Source: Microvirga arsenatis
Lineage (GTDB): Bacteria; Pseudomonadota; Alphaproteobacteria; Rhizobiales; Beijerinckiaceae
DNA length: 64,000 bases
Direction: 5' to 3'
NCBI RefSeq assembly: GCF_009910705.1
Contig: NZ_JAAAXJ010000004.1
Span: 186,001-250,000 of the forward strand
Shown here: positions 25,647 through 34,877 of the stretch, one piece after another
Layout: each line of letters begins with the position of its first letter
Position numbering within the stretch: the first letter of the stretch is position 1
Position numbers and translations under genes: made by a program
The notes under the pieces: generated by a model
What the model was told of the DNA's origin: nothing
What the model saw: the letters and a program-made list of their open reading frames with translations, nothing else
Database searches by the model: none

Positions 25647-28397
25647 ATGCAGGACAATCGCATCAGTCTGGATGGGGCTTGGGAATTTTTGCATGTGGCC
25701 GACGACCGCCTGTCCGGCCCGGCGGAAATTCGCCAGATCACGGTGCCGAGTCCTTGGCAGGCCCAGTTTTCGGATCTGCGCATGCGCGCCGGCATCGGCA
25801 TCTACCGCAAGACGGTGGTGATCGACGAGGCCTGGCTCCACGACAGCATCTGGATCCGCTTCGGCGCGGTCTTCCACAACACCAAGGTCTTCGTGAACGG
25901 CGAGGCCGTCGGGCACAACGAGGGCGGCTTCCTGCCCTTCTCCTTCGACGTGACCGCCTACCTGAAGCCCGGTCCGAACGAGATCAAGGTCCGCGTCGAC
26001 AGCCCCACGGACAACCCGGCCGAATTCCCGGACTCGCCCTTCGCCGAGATCCCCTTCGGCAAGCAGAGCTGGTACGGCCCCCTCTCCGGCATCTGGCAGT
26101 CGGTCTACCTGGAGCGCCGCATCGCGGATCACATGACCCGGGTGCGCCTCGTGCCGAACCTGGCCACCGGCCGCGTGACCTCCGGCGTGTTCTTCGCGCG
26201 CCCGCTCACCGACGCCACGCAGATCCGCATCCAGGTGGCGGACCCGGCGGGCGAGGTCGTGCTCGAGGAGATGCACGAGACGCAGGTCGGCGTCACCTCC
26301 ATGCCGTTCGAGTTCACCCTCGCCGACGTGCAGGCCTGGTCGCCCGACCGTCCCAACCTCTACCGCATCCGCCTCGCGCTCATCCGCAGCGGCGAGGTGA
26401 AGGATGAGATCGCCGACACCTTCGGCTTCCGCACCATCGAGACCCGCAACGGCAAGTTCTACCTGAACGGGGAGCCGCTCTATCTTCGCGCAGCCCTCGA
26501 CCAGGACTACTACCCGGACACGATCTGCACCGTGCCGTCGGTGGAGTTCCTGGAGGATCAGTTCCGCAAGGCGAAGGAGCTCGGTCTCAACTGCCTGCGC
26601 TGCCACATCAAGGCGGCGGATCCGCGCTACTACGAGGTGGCGGACCGGATGGGCATGCTCATCTGGACGGAGCTGCCGAACGGCGGCATGGCCACCGACC
26701 GCTCGCGCGGGCGCAAGGAGAAGCTGCTGAAGGGCATCGTCGACCGCGATGCGAACCATCCCTCGATCATCATCTGGACGATCATCAACGAGAACTGGGG
26801 CGTCGACCTCGTCAACGACGCGGATCACCGCGACTGGCTCAAGCGCACCTTCGCCTGGCTCAAGGCCTACGATCCCACGCGCCTCGTGGTCGACAACTCG
26901 CCGCTGGCGCCGAGCTTCCACGTGGAATCCGACATCGCGGATTATCACTTCTACGCGGCCTATCCCGACCACCGGGATCAGTGGGACCAGTTCGTGGACG
27001 AATTGTCGAGCCGCGCCTCCTGGCTGTACTCGCCGCATGGCGATGCGGTGATCACCGGCCGCGAGCCCCTCATGTGCTCCGAGTTCGGCAACTGGGGCCT
27101 GCCCTATCCGAAGGACCTGCGCGACGAGAAGGGCGAGGAGCCCTGGTGGTTCGAGACGGGTCACGACTGGGGCGAGGGCGTGATGTACGCCCACGGGGTC
27201 GAGAACCGCTTTTCGGACTGGAGCCTGGACCGCGTGTTCGGCGACCTGCGCCGCTTCGTGATCGCGGCGCAGTGGCAGCAGTTCCGCGCCCTCAAGTACG
27301 AGATCGAGGCGATGCGGCGCAAGCCGAGCCTCGCCGGCTACGTCATCACCGAGCTGCACGACTGCCATTGGGAATCGAACGGCCTCCTCGACATGCGCCG
27401 CAACACGCGCGTGTTCCACGAGCTGTTCCACATCGTGAACTCGGACACGGTGATCGTGCCGAAATGGGAGCGCGCCTCCTACTGGTCCGGCGAGACTGTC
27501 GCTCTGGGGTTGGCGGTGGCGCATGGGGCAGGCTCTGTTCTGGAGGATTGCCGGCTGGAGGTCACCGTCGCCGGCGAGAGCCAGACCCTGACTCTCCCTC
27601 GCATCGAGGCTCCGGACGTGCTCGATCTGGGTCGCGTCGAGATCAAGCTGCCCACCATGGACGAGCCGGAACTGCGGCGGATCAACCTCGATCTGCGCGC
27701 CTCCGACGGCCGCCTGATCGCGCACAACCACCACGACATCGCGATCCATCCCAAGCGCGGCAGGCCGCTCCACGCCCGCGAGCTGGTGTGGTCGCCGGAC
27801 GAGGACATCCGCGAGCGCTTCCGGGCGCTCGGCTACACCCTCGCCCGCGCCTTCGAGGAATCGACGCTCGTGGTCTCCCGCACGCACAGCAAGCCGATCG
27901 CGGACCACGTGCGCGCCGGCGCCAAGCTGCTGCTGCTGCCGGAGAGCGACATGAGTCTCTACCCGTTCTTCCCGCACTGGCAGGCGGTGAAGGTGCAGGC
28001 GCGCCACGGCACGCTCTGGTCGGGCGACTGGGCGTCCTCCTTCGGATGGCTGCGGCGCTCGGGCCATTTCGCCCGCTTCCCCTCCGGTCCGCTCCTCGAC
28101 GAGACCATGGACCGGGTGCTGCCGGACTACGTGATCTCGGGCTGCAACCTGCTCGACTTCCAGGCCCGCGTCTTCGCAGGCCTCGTGGTCGGCTGGATCC
28201 ACAAGCCCGTGGCGCTGGGCGTCGAACGTTCCTACGGCCGCGGCCGCCTGGTCGCCTCGACCCTGCGCCTGATGCGGGATGCGCCGCTCGCCGACCCGAC
28301 GGCGACGATGCTCACCGACGCCCTGGTGGAGCTCGCGGTCGAGTCCCGGGCAGCGCGTCTCGAAGAGGCGGTCCGGGCGGCGGAAGCCGCCGCGTAG
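25647..28397 (+). CDS. Glycoside hydrolase family 2 protein
   Basis: A 916-residue GH2 enzyme (beta-galactosidase, beta-glucuronidase or beta-mannosidase type). The sugar-binding N-terminal domain (ISLDGAWEFLHVAD, VFVNGEAVGHNEGGFLPF) and an immunoglobulin-like domain are followed by a TIM barrel with the acid/base Glu382 in TIINENWG and the nucleophile Glu479 in MCSEFGNWG. About 300 further residues form extra domains. No signal peptide is visible, so it should be cytoplasmic. AAGGAGAG precedes the ATG. It converges on the sugar operon at 28496 through a shared terminator and may act on the same sugar. Confidence 0.88.
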   Translation: MQDNRISLDGAWEFLHVADDRLSGPAEIRQITVPSPWQAQFSDLRMRAGIGIYRKTVVIDEAWLHDSIWIRFGAVFHNTKVFVNGEAVGHNEGGFLPFSFDVTAYLKPGPNEIKVRVDSPTDNPAEFPDSPFAEIPFGKQSWYGPLSGIWQSVYLERRIADHMTRVRLVPNLATGRVTSGVFFARPLTDATQIRIQVADPAGEVVLEEMHETQVGVTSMPFEFTLADVQAWSPDRPNLYRIRLALIRSGEVKDEIADTFGFRTIETRNGKFYLNGEPLYLRAALDQDYYPDTICTVPSVEFLEDQFRKAKELGLNCLRCHIKAADPRYYEVADRMGMLIWTELPNGGMATDRSRGRKEKLLKGIVDRDANHPSIIIWTIINENWGVDLVNDADHRDWLKRTFAWLKAYDPTRLVVDNSPLAPSFHVESDIADYHFYAAYPDHRDQWDQFVDELSSRASWLYSPHGDAVITGREPLMCSEFGNWGLPYPKDLRDEKGEEPWWFETGHDWGEGVMYAHGVENRFSDWSLDRVFGDLRRFVIAAQWQQFRALKYEIEAMRRKPSLAGYVITELHDCHWESNGLLDMRRNTRVFHELFHIVNSDTVIVPKWERASYWSGETVALGLAVAHGAGSVLEDCRLEVTVAGESQTLTLPRIEAPDVLDLGRVEIKLPTMDEPELRRINLDLRASDGRLIAHNHHDIAIHPKRGRPLHARELVWSPDEDIRERFRALGYTLARAFEESTLVVSRTHSKPIADHVRAGAKLLLLPESDMSLYPFFPHWQAVKVQARHGTLWSGDWASSFGWLRRSGHFARFPSGPLLDETMDRVLPDYVISGCNLLDFQARVFAGLVVGWIHKPVALGVERSYGRGRLVASTLRLMRDAPLADPTATMLTDALVELAVESRAARLEEAVRAAEAAA

Positions 28398-28421
28398 GCG
28401 AGCCTTTCCGAACCCATGCAA

Positions 28422-28454
28422 AAGGGCGGTGCAGAGATCATCTGCACCGCCCTT
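28422..28454. terminator. Bidirectional terminator
   Basis: A perfect 14-bp inverted repeat (AAGGGCGGTGCAGA / TCTGCACCGCCCTT, loop GATCA) has an A-rich start on one side and TCTCTTTC on the other. It lies between the stops of two converging genes (28397 and 28496). Confidence 0.9.
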
Positions 28455-28495
28455 CTCTTTCGATCGAATGGAAACGATGCCTGAGGGACCGAGGC

Positions 28496-30667
28496 CTACT
28501 CGGCTGCGACCTTCATGGCCTCCTCGGACCAATCCACCTCGCTGTCGATGAAGAAGCGGTCGAGGGCGCTCTCGAGACGCGGCATGAGGATGCCGCGTTC
28601 CGTGGACAGGGTCGTGTCCAGCACCGGCCGGTCGCCAGCATCCGTGACGAGGCCCGGATCGAAGCCTGCACGCTCTGCCGCCATGGCGGCGAGATCGCGC
28701 CAGGAGGCCGTGCCCACATTGGCCATGTGCCAGATGCCCGTGCCGCCGTCGATCAGGAGGTCGAGGGAGGTGTTCACGAGGTCGGGCACGTAGGTCGGCG
28801 ACACCACGTCGAGGCTTGCCTTCACCCCCTCTCCCCGGCTCAGGGTGTTGAGGATCGACCAGACGAAGTTGTAGCGGTCCCAGGGGCCGAAGAAGGCGCT
28901 GGTGCGCAGGATGAGCGCCTTGTCGTGCGCCTTCAGGACCCGGCGCTCGGCCTCGGCCTTGCTCTCGCCGTAGACCGTGGCGGGGCAGACCTCGTCGCTC
29001 TCCACGTAGGGGCGTCCGAGAGTGCCGTCGAACACGAGGTCGGAGGAGAAGGTGACGAGGGGAATGCCGAGATCGGCGCAGGCTTTCGCCAGCACCTCGG
29101 CTCCCGTGGCATTCTCGCGGAAGCAGGCCTGCCGATCATGCTCCGCCTCGGACACGCGCACATAGCCGGCCGTGTTGATCACCGCCCAGGGCTTGTGGCA
29201 GTCGAGCGCCCGCGCGACACTTTTGTGATCGGCGATGTCCATGTCCTGGCGCGAGAGCAGCACATGATTGAGGCCGCGGAACTCGCACAGGCGCGAGTAG
29301 GCGCGGCCCAGGGTTCCGGTGGCGCCGGTGATCAGAAGCTGGCGCGGCTCGTCGGCCAGCCAGCACGCCTTCGAGCGCCGCGCCGGCGCCTTGTAGAAGC
29401 GGATGTCGCGCCGCCACCAGCCGGCCCGGTCGAGAACCGGGTGGTCGTAGGTGCCGGTCTTGGCGAGGGACTCGGCGGCATGGGCGAGCACCGTCCTGCG
29501 GGGCTCGGGCGCGCGCACGTCGAAAGGCCCCGGCTCGTAGAAGCCGTTGCGCTGCGTGAGCAGGCTGTTCCAGTCCACGGTGCCGAACAGAGACCATACG
29601 GTGACGGCCCGGATGTCGGCACCCTCGTCGCGGAGCGCATGAACATCGTTCCATACCTGCATCAGCCAGCGCAGCTGCTCGTCGCGGGTGCTGCCGTGAT
29701 GGGCTTCCGTGACGGCGATGGGCCGGCGGTAGCGCTCCCACACCTCCCGCAGCCGGGCGGCGGGGCCGAGATCGCCCACCGGCAGCGGCATGCGCACAGC
29801 CTCCGCATCGGCGTATTCGTGCCGGCCGTTGCCGCCCCAATGGTGCTCGGGATAGCGGTTCTTGCGTTCGTCGAGGTAGCGCTCGCTGGTGAGGTAATGA
29901 TTGATGCCGATGATGTCGGGCGCGGCATCGGCCTCGAGCAGGAGCTCGAGATCCTCCTGAGGAACCCCGTTCTGCAGGAAGATGTCCCACCAGGGATGAT
30001 TCCGGTCGACCATGCCGCACAGGAGGTCGAAGCTCAGGAAGCGGCGCTGGTTCTCGTGCTCGGCCTGATAGGCGAGGGTCGGCGTCGAGAAGGTCTTGCC
30101 CATGTCGTCCGTCTGCACGAGCTGCGCATCGGGACGAACCTTGCGGATGGCGCGCATGGCGAGCACCGTCGCCTTGCACTCGTTGACGAGGATCCTCAGG
30201 AACGCCTCGTAGCCGGTTCCATGGGGATACCAATGGCCGTAGAGGCCGGAGAAGCGGGCCGTGGTGAGCGGCTCGTTGACCGGCGTATAGAGATCCAGAT
30301 GCGGATAGCGCTCGGCCACGTTCGCCGCGTGGCGCGCGAGAAGCTCGGGCCAGGCGGGATCGAGCATGTGGGTGTAGCGAGGGCCGCTGCCGTGGTGGCA
30401 CAGGCCCGCGATGGCACGGATGCCGAGTTCCTGCAGGCGCTTCAGGCGCACGTCGTGCCAGGAGAAGTCCGCCTTGTCCGGGCTCTCGGGAGAGATCGTC
30501 TCCCAGAGCACCGGATGACGCAGGGTGCGGATCCCGAGCTCGGCGATGCGGTCGAGATCCTCGATACGATCCTGATGACCCGTCTCCAGGCTTTGATCGC
30601 GGTAGTCGTCACCAACTCTTGCGACAGTACATTCCAGACCGCCCCAAAGCTCCAGTGGTCGATTCAT
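28496..30667 (-). CDS. Fusion of a GH1-type glycosidase and an RmlD-type sugar-nucleotide reductase
   Basis: A 723-residue two-domain protein. Residues about 1-425 are a GH1-like barrel: ELWGGLECTVARVGDDYRDQ, acid/base Glu132 in YTPVNEPLTTARF, nucleophile Glu321 in AVTEAHHGS, NGFYEPGPFDVR. Residues about 440-723 are a short-chain reductase of the dTDP-4-dehydrorhamnose reductase family: LLITGATGTLGRAYSRL, TFSSDLVFDG, TVYGESKAEAE (Tyr and Lys), LRTSAFFGPW. The ATG at 30667 has CGGAG upstream. It ends an operon with a glycosyltransferase and UDP-galactopyranose mutase. Making and trimming one deoxy-sugar glycan would explain the fusion, but this is inference. Confidence 0.85.
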   Translation of the reverse strand: MNRPLELWGGLECTVARVGDDYRDQSLETGHQDRIEDLDRIAELGIRTLRHPVLWETISPESPDKADFSWHDVRLKRLQELGIRAIAGLCHHGSGPRYTHMLDPAWPELLARHAANVAERYPHLDLYTPVNEPLTTARFSGLYGHWYPHGTGYEAFLRILVNECKATVLAMRAIRKVRPDAQLVQTDDMGKTFSTPTLAYQAEHENQRRFLSFDLLCGMVDRNHPWWDIFLQNGVPQEDLELLLEADAAPDIIGINHYLTSERYLDERKNRYPEHHWGGNGRHEYADAEAVRMPLPVGDLGPAARLREVWERYRRPIAVTEAHHGSTRDEQLRWLMQVWNDVHALRDEGADIRAVTVWSLFGTVDWNSLLTQRNGFYEPGPFDVRAPEPRRTVLAHAAESLAKTGTYDHPVLDRAGWWRRDIRFYKAPARRSKACWLADEPRQLLITGATGTLGRAYSRLCEFRGLNHVLLSRQDMDIADHKSVARALDCHKPWAVINTAGYVRVSEAEHDRQACFRENATGAEVLAKACADLGIPLVTFSSDLVFDGTLGRPYVESDEVCPATVYGESKAEAERRVLKAHDKALILRTSAFFGPWDRYNFVWSILNTLSRGEGVKASLDVVSPTYVPDLVNTSLDLLIDGGTGIWHMANVGTASWRDLAAMAAERAGFDPGLVTDAGDRPVLDTTLSTERGILMPRLESALDRFFIDSEVDWSEEAMKVAAE

Positions 30668-30740
30668 CGTACAACTCCGAGCTATTTCACTAAGCGTTCG
30701 ACAACAATTCTTAGCGCGGAATGTTCGATATGATCTTTCA

Positions 30741-31892
30741 TCAGGAAACCAGGCCAGCCGACGACATGACCTTGACCGTCGACGTGTCCGCGCCGATCGG
30801 CAGGGATTCGTTGATGCGCCGGAAGGTGGCGAGCGCCTGGCCGACGATCTGGTCCATGTTGTAGTAGCGATAGGTCGCAAGGCGGCCCACGAACCACACG
30901 TCGGGCGTCGCCAGCGCAAGGCGCTCGTATTTCTTGAAGAGCTCCTGGTTCTCCGCCTTCGGGATGGGATAGTAGGGGTCGCCTTCAGCGGAGGGGTACT
31001 CGTAGGTGAGCGCCGTCTTGGCGTGCTCCTGGCCGGTCAGGTGCTTGTACTCCGTGACGCGGGTGTAGTCGTTGGTCTGCGGGTAATTGACCACGCCCAC
31101 GGGCTGGTGCCAGGCCTTGTCGAGCGTCACATGCTCGAAGCGCAGCGAGCGGTAGGGCAGCTTGCCGAACTGGAAGTTGAAGTACTCGTCGATGGGGCCG
31201 GTATAGATGACGCGGCGATGGGGGACGACGTTCTTGACGTCCTCGTAGTCGGTCTGCGTCATGACGTGGATGTTCGGATGGCTCACCATCTTCTCGAACA
31301 TCCGGGTATAGCCGTGCTTCGGCATGAACTGGAACTCGTCCGTGAAGTAGCGGTCGTCCCGGTTGGTGCGGGTCGGCACGCGCGAGGTCACGGACTTGTC
31401 GAGTTCGGAGGGATCGAGCCCCCATTGCTTGCGCGTGTAGCCGCGGAAGAACTTTTCATACAGCTCCCGGCCGACCACCGAGACCACCACATCCTCCGAC
31501 GTCTTGATCTCGCCGATCTTCTCGGCGCGCTCCGCGAACCAGTCCTGCAGCTGCTCGGAGGTGAGGTTGAGGCCATAAAGCTTGTTGACGGTATCGAGGT
31601 TGATCGGGATCGGCACGAGCATGCCGTCCACCTCCGCCAGCACCCGGTGCTCGTAGAAGCGCCACTCCGTGAAGCGGGAGAGATAGTCGAAGATCTGCTT
31701 CGAGTTAGTGTGGAAGATGTGAGGTCCGTACTGGTGAATGAGCAGGCCGTCCTCGTCGTAGCGGTCATAGGCGTTGCCGCCGATATGGTTGCGCCGATCG
31801 ATCAGAAGGACGCGCTCGTTGCGCTCGCTCGCAAGACGCTCCGCCAGAACGCTTCCCGCGAAGCCTGCGCCGACAATCAACCAATCGTACAT
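30741..31892 (-). CDS. glf: UDP-galactopyranose mutase
   Basis: A 383-residue flavoprotein that converts UDP-galactopyranose to UDP-galactofuranose. It has the N-terminal FAD motif VGAGFAGSVLAERLA, NHIGGNAYDRYDEDGLLIHQ, YGPHIFHTN, GYTRKQWGLDP, PIPINLDTVN and the late RLATYRYYNMDQIVGQAL. Length and motifs match bacterial Glf. It sits 5 bases after the glycosyltransferase gene, so galactofuranose is the probable donor sugar of that enzyme. Confidence 0.95.
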   Translation of the reverse strand: MYDWLIVGAGFAGSVLAERLASERNERVLLIDRRNHIGGNAYDRYDEDGLLIHQYGPHIFHTNSKQIFDYLSRFTEWRFYEHRVLAEVDGMLVPIPINLDTVNKLYGLNLTSEQLQDWFAERAEKIGEIKTSEDVVVSVVGRELYEKFFRGYTRKQWGLDPSELDKSVTSRVPTRTNRDDRYFTDEFQFMPKHGYTRMFEKMVSHPNIHVMTQTDYEDVKNVVPHRRVIYTGPIDEYFNFQFGKLPYRSLRFEHVTLDKAWHQPVGVVNYPQTNDYTRVTEYKHLTGQEHAKTALTYEYPSAEGDPYYPIPKAENQELFKKYERLALATPDVWFVGRLATYRYYNMDQIVGQALATFRRINESLPIGADTSTVKVMSSAGLVS

Positions 31893-31897
31893 TCAGA

Positions 31898-33115
31898 TCA
31901 CTCCGCAGGCGTGGTGGCATAGATGGGAAGGGAGGAGGCAGGACGGTTCGCGGCGGCATCGCCGGTGACGTCCAGCATGAGCTTGTGCATGGAGGCCCAG
32001 GTCTTGTCCCAGGAACCGGCGGCGAGATGCCGGTCCACCTTGGCGAGCCAGGGCTCCTTCGGCCGGGCCAGGACGGTTTCCACCTTGGCGACCACCTCCT
32101 CCGCGGTGCGGGCGATCTCCACGAGGCCCTTCTCGCCGTAGGGGCGCACCACGTCCGTGATCGGGGTCGACACGACGGGCACGCCGGCCGCGAGGAACTC
32201 GGGCGTCTTCGTGGGGCTGATGAACTTCGTCGCCTCGTTGAGGGCGAAGTTCATGAAGCCGACGTCCCAGCCGGAGAGATAGTGCGGCAGCTCGTCATAG
32301 GACTTGCCGCCGAGCCAGTGGATGTTCGGGCGCTGCGGCAGGGTTGCCGGATCGATCTTCACCACCGGGCCGATCATGACGAAGTTCCAATCCGGGCGAA
32401 GGTCCGCGACCTGCGCCAGAAGATCGATATCCATGCGCTCGTCGACGACGCCGAAGAAGCCGAGGCGGACATGGGGAATATGCGCCTGATCCTCCGGATC
32501 CTGACGGATCGAGCGGGCCTGGGAGAAATGGTTGAAATCGATGGAGGACGGGAAGCCGTGCACGCTGCGGTGACGGCTCTTCTTGGCTTCGTACAGGCTC
32601 ATACCGCCCGTGAAGACGAGATCGCAACGGGCGAAGAGCGCGCTCTCCAGATCGAGCAGCTCCTGCGAGGCGCCGCGGAAGAGCGACAGCTCATCCATGT
32701 TGTCGTAGATGCACAGGTCGCATTCGAGATCGCTGGTGAAGGCCATCGCCATCGGCGTGTAGTACCAGAACACGCGCGGACCCGAGGCCTCCCGGCCGAT
32801 CAGGTCCTCGATCAGATCGTGCTGCTCGGCGATGACGTCCTCGTGCGACAGGCCTTCGGGGAGGATCGGAACGGCCACGGTGACGCCCTGCGGGCGGTCG
32901 CTCACATCCATGTGCGGCTTGGCGCCCGCCTTGAACATGGGCTCTTCGATGAACAGGACGTCGTAGTGCTTGGCGGCTCGGCTCAGAAGGTGTTGGGGGC
33001 GCTGCCAGACGAAGTTCCAGCGAAGGTGCGAGAAGCAGACGAGAAGAGGTTTCTTGGAACCGGCTTTGACAGGCGAACCAAAGGCATAGGACTGCGTCAC
33101 CAAACGCTCTTGCAT
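31898..33115 (-). CDS. Glycosyltransferase, GT4/GT1-like
   Basis: A 405-residue glycosyltransferase with a GT-B fold. The N-terminal LLVCFSHLRWNFVWQRPQHL is typical of a group that often neighbours glf. The donor-binding half has LGFFGVVDERMDIDLL, WNFVMIGPV and SPTKTPEFLAAGVPVVSTPI. There is no signal peptide or membrane segment. It probably transfers galactofuranose or a related sugar to a surface glycan. The ATG at 33115 (MQERLVTQSY) is chosen for length and a GGGGA upstream. An exact EcfG promoter lies 122 bases upstream, making this a stress-induced operon of three genes. Confidence 0.85.
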   Translation of the reverse strand: MQERLVTQSYAFGSPVKAGSKKPLLVCFSHLRWNFVWQRPQHLLSRAAKHYDVLFIEEPMFKAGAKPHMDVSDRPQGVTVAVPILPEGLSHEDVIAEQHDLIEDLIGREASGPRVFWYYTPMAMAFTSDLECDLCIYDNMDELSLFRGASQELLDLESALFARCDLVFTGGMSLYEAKKSRHRSVHGFPSSIDFNHFSQARSIRQDPEDQAHIPHVRLGFFGVVDERMDIDLLAQVADLRPDWNFVMIGPVVKIDPATLPQRPNIHWLGGKSYDELPHYLSGWDVGFMNFALNEATKFISPTKTPEFLAAGVPVVSTPITDVVRPYGEKGLVEIARTAEEVVAKVETVLARPKEPWLAKVDRHLAAGSWDKTWASMHKLMLDVTGDAAANRPASSLPIYATTPAE

Positions 33116-33236
33116 AGCGCCATCCCCAAATACAGATGTGTTGTCACGATCGGACAGAAGAATGCGTCCGGGGTGAATAAAGCGATGTCTTAAGTGAAGC
33201 GCACCGGCGAAGGGTCGCGGTCGCAATCGGTTATCT

Positions 33237-33261
33237 AACGCAGACGAAGCAGTTTGGTTCC
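33237..33261 (-). promoter_or_regulatory. EcfG promoter of the glycosyltransferase-glf operon, exact consensus
   Basis: On the minus strand GGAAC (33261-33257) and CGTT (33240-33237) are separated by 16 bases. Transcription would start near 33230, leaving a leader of about 115 bases. Confidence 0.75.
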
Positions 33262-33307
33262 AGCTGTGTTCATCTTTGTGAATGGCTATTCATGGGAATA
33301 GCTCACG

Positions 33308-33619
33308 TCACTTCTTTTCCAGCATGAGTGTTCCTTGCTTTTGGATGAAGGTCTTTGCCTTCTCTGCAACCATCGCAAGGATCCAGGGCAGCTGCACTTC
33401 CACCCGCACCTGGTCCGGCATGACCTCCAGGTGTCCCTGAACGTTCTGGCCCATGGCGCCGACGCGGAAATCCATCCGGTTCCCGGTCCAGGTCTCTTGG
33501 ATGGAGGCCACCTTGTCGCCGAACTGCGACTTCACGCTCGACATGCCGCCCTGCAGCCGCCGCATGGCCTCGGCCTGACCGAGATTGTGGGGAATGGACA
33601 CGATGAGGGGCTTGCTCAT
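33308..33619 (-). CDS. Polyhydroxyalkanoic acid system family protein
   Basis: A 103-residue protein of the PHA_gran_rgn family: MSKPLIVSIPHNLGQAEAMRRL, then ...SWTGNRMDF-like ETWTGNRMDFRVGAMGQNVQG, then VEVQLPWILAMVAEKAKTFI. Members are linked to polyhydroxyalkanoate granules but their activity is not settled. The ATG at 33619 fits the family start. Upstream, GGAAC and CGTT occur but 22 bases apart, too far for an EcfG promoter. Confidence 0.8.
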   Translation of the reverse strand: MSKPLIVSIPHNLGQAEAMRRLQGGMSSVKSQFGDKVASIQETWTGNRMDFRVGAMGQNVQGHLEVMPDQVRVEVQLPWILAMVAEKAKTFIQKQGTLMLEKK

Positions 33620-33671
33620 GACGATACTCCGCTTTGCAACGACAAGCGAAGCAGTGCCAATCGGTTCCGCG

Positions 33672-33983
33672 CTACAGCATTTCCACGCGAATCGCGCGCA
33701 CGACGATGGTTTCCTGGTCGAAGCGGCGCTCGAGCTCCGCGCGGTAGCGCTCCCACCATCCATGGTCGATCTCGCGCGTCATGACCTCGAACACGACGAT
33801 ATCGTCATGGGCGGTATGGCCGCCCTCCTTCCAGACGCCTTCCGCCGGCGCGCGGGTGAAGCTCGTGATGCCGCCGAACCGCTCGGCAAGCTCGCCGCGC
33901 ACGCGCCCGTAGACTGCCTTGTCGAAGCGGCGGCCCGCATTGTCGGCCACCGGCAGGAGGATTTGAACCAGATGCATCGCCAT
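33672..33983 (-). CDS. Conserved hypothetical protein
   Basis: A 103-residue soluble protein starting MAMHLVQILLPVADNAGRRF. The pattern of strands and helices, with FGGITSFTRAPAEGVWK and IVVFEVMTREIDHGWWERY, suggests a small ferredoxin-like (dimeric alpha/beta barrel) fold, but I cannot name the family. It lies in a run of short minus-strand genes between the PHA-family gene and the RlpA gene. Confidence 0.65.
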   Translation of the reverse strand: MAMHLVQILLPVADNAGRRFDKAVYGRVRGELAERFGGITSFTRAPAEGVWKEGGHTAHDDIVVFEVMTREIDHGWWERYRAELERRFDQETIVVRAIRVEML

Positions 33984-34045
33984 CCCCTTTGAGCGCTACG
34001 GAGAAGGCGCAGGAAAATAGTTCAGGCGGCCGAAAAGGCGAGGCC

Positions 34046-34399
34046 TCAGGCCTGCAGGGCGGCAAACAGCTCCCGATCCGTCTCGGGAGCATCGACCAGG
34101 CTGTAGCGGCCGGAGGGCTTCGACACATGCCACGGACGGGCTGTCGAGGCGTGGATGGCCTCGGAGGGGCGCAGCCGGCGCAACGTCCCGTCGGCCCGCA
34201 GTTCGTCGATCACCACGAAGCCGGAGATGGTGAGCCGGGCGGCCATGGCCTTGGTGGCGCGATCGCCCGCGTCGATGGGCAGGGAGCCTGCCGCGTAGAC
34301 GGCATCCATGAGGCTCTTCTGGTCGCGGCGGGGATTGGCCGCCATGCGCGCGCCCGGAAAGCGGATGACGTTCGTCGGCTGAGGCGATCTCGATTCCAT
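34046..34399 (-). CDS. Hypothetical protein
   Basis: A 117-residue basic, soluble protein (MESRSPQPTNVIRFPGARMA...). No motif is recognised. The composition matches neighbouring genes, and the ATG at 34399 has AGGG a few bases upstream. It is read in the same direction as the genes on both sides. Confidence 0.55.
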   Translation of the reverse strand: MESRSPQPTNVIRFPGARMAANPRRDQKSLMDAVYAAGSLPIDAGDRATKAMAARLTISGFVVIDELRADGTLRRLRPSEAIHASTARPWHVSKPSGRYSLVDAPETDRELFAALQA

Positions 34400-34457
34400 G
34401 TAAGCAACCCTTGGTCCCGAATCGGGGCCAGAATCGCCGCAAGGAATTAAGAAGCGC

Positions 34458-34877
34458 CTAATTGAGCCGGTGCAGGGACACGTAGCCGGTGCCGGAGGAC
34501 GTGAGCCCGAGGGCCTGGGCCGGCCCCTTGGCGAGGTCGATGATCCGGCGGTGGGTGAAGGGACCGCGATCGTTCACCCGCACGATGACGGAGCGGCCGT
34601 TGGATTCGTTCACCACCCTGAGCCGCGTGCCGAAGGGCAGGTAACGGTGGGCTGCCGTCATGTCGTAGGAGTTGAACCGTTCGCCGCTGGCGGTCTTGCG
34701 GCCATGAAAGCCGGGCCCGTACCAGGAGGCGGTGCCCCGCTGAAGGAGCCGGCCGGATTCGATGCTGGCCTGCGAGATGGATCCTGTGGTATCGGGATCG
34801 TTGGATGCCGTTGTATTGCAGGCGGCGGCGAAAAGAAGTGGCACCAGTGCAGATGCGCGGGCGAGGATATTCTTCAA
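34458..34877 (-). CDS. rlpA: RlpA-family septal ring lipoprotein
   Basis: A 139-residue lipoprotein (lipobox LLFAAAC) with a double-psi beta-barrel domain of the RlpA family: GTASWYGPGFHGRKTASGERFN, MTAAHRYLPFGTRLRVVN, VRVNDRGPFTHRRIIDL. RlpA proteins bind or cleave denuded peptidoglycan glycan strands; the C-terminal SPOR domain of longer relatives is missing here. Upstream is an AT-rich stretch (34910-35060) that probably holds divergent promoters. Confidence 0.88.
   Translation of the reverse strand: MKNILARASALVPLLFAAACNTTASNDPDTTGSISQASIESGRLLQRGTASWYGPGFHGRKTASGERFNSYDMTAAHRYLPFGTRLRVVNESNGRSVIVRVNDRGPFTHRRIIDLAKGPAQALGLTSSGTGYVSLHRLN

Noticed and set aside
33620..33671. EcfG promoter for the PHA-family gene
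   Set aside because: GGAAC and CGTT are 22 bases apart on the minus strand, too far for one sigma factor.
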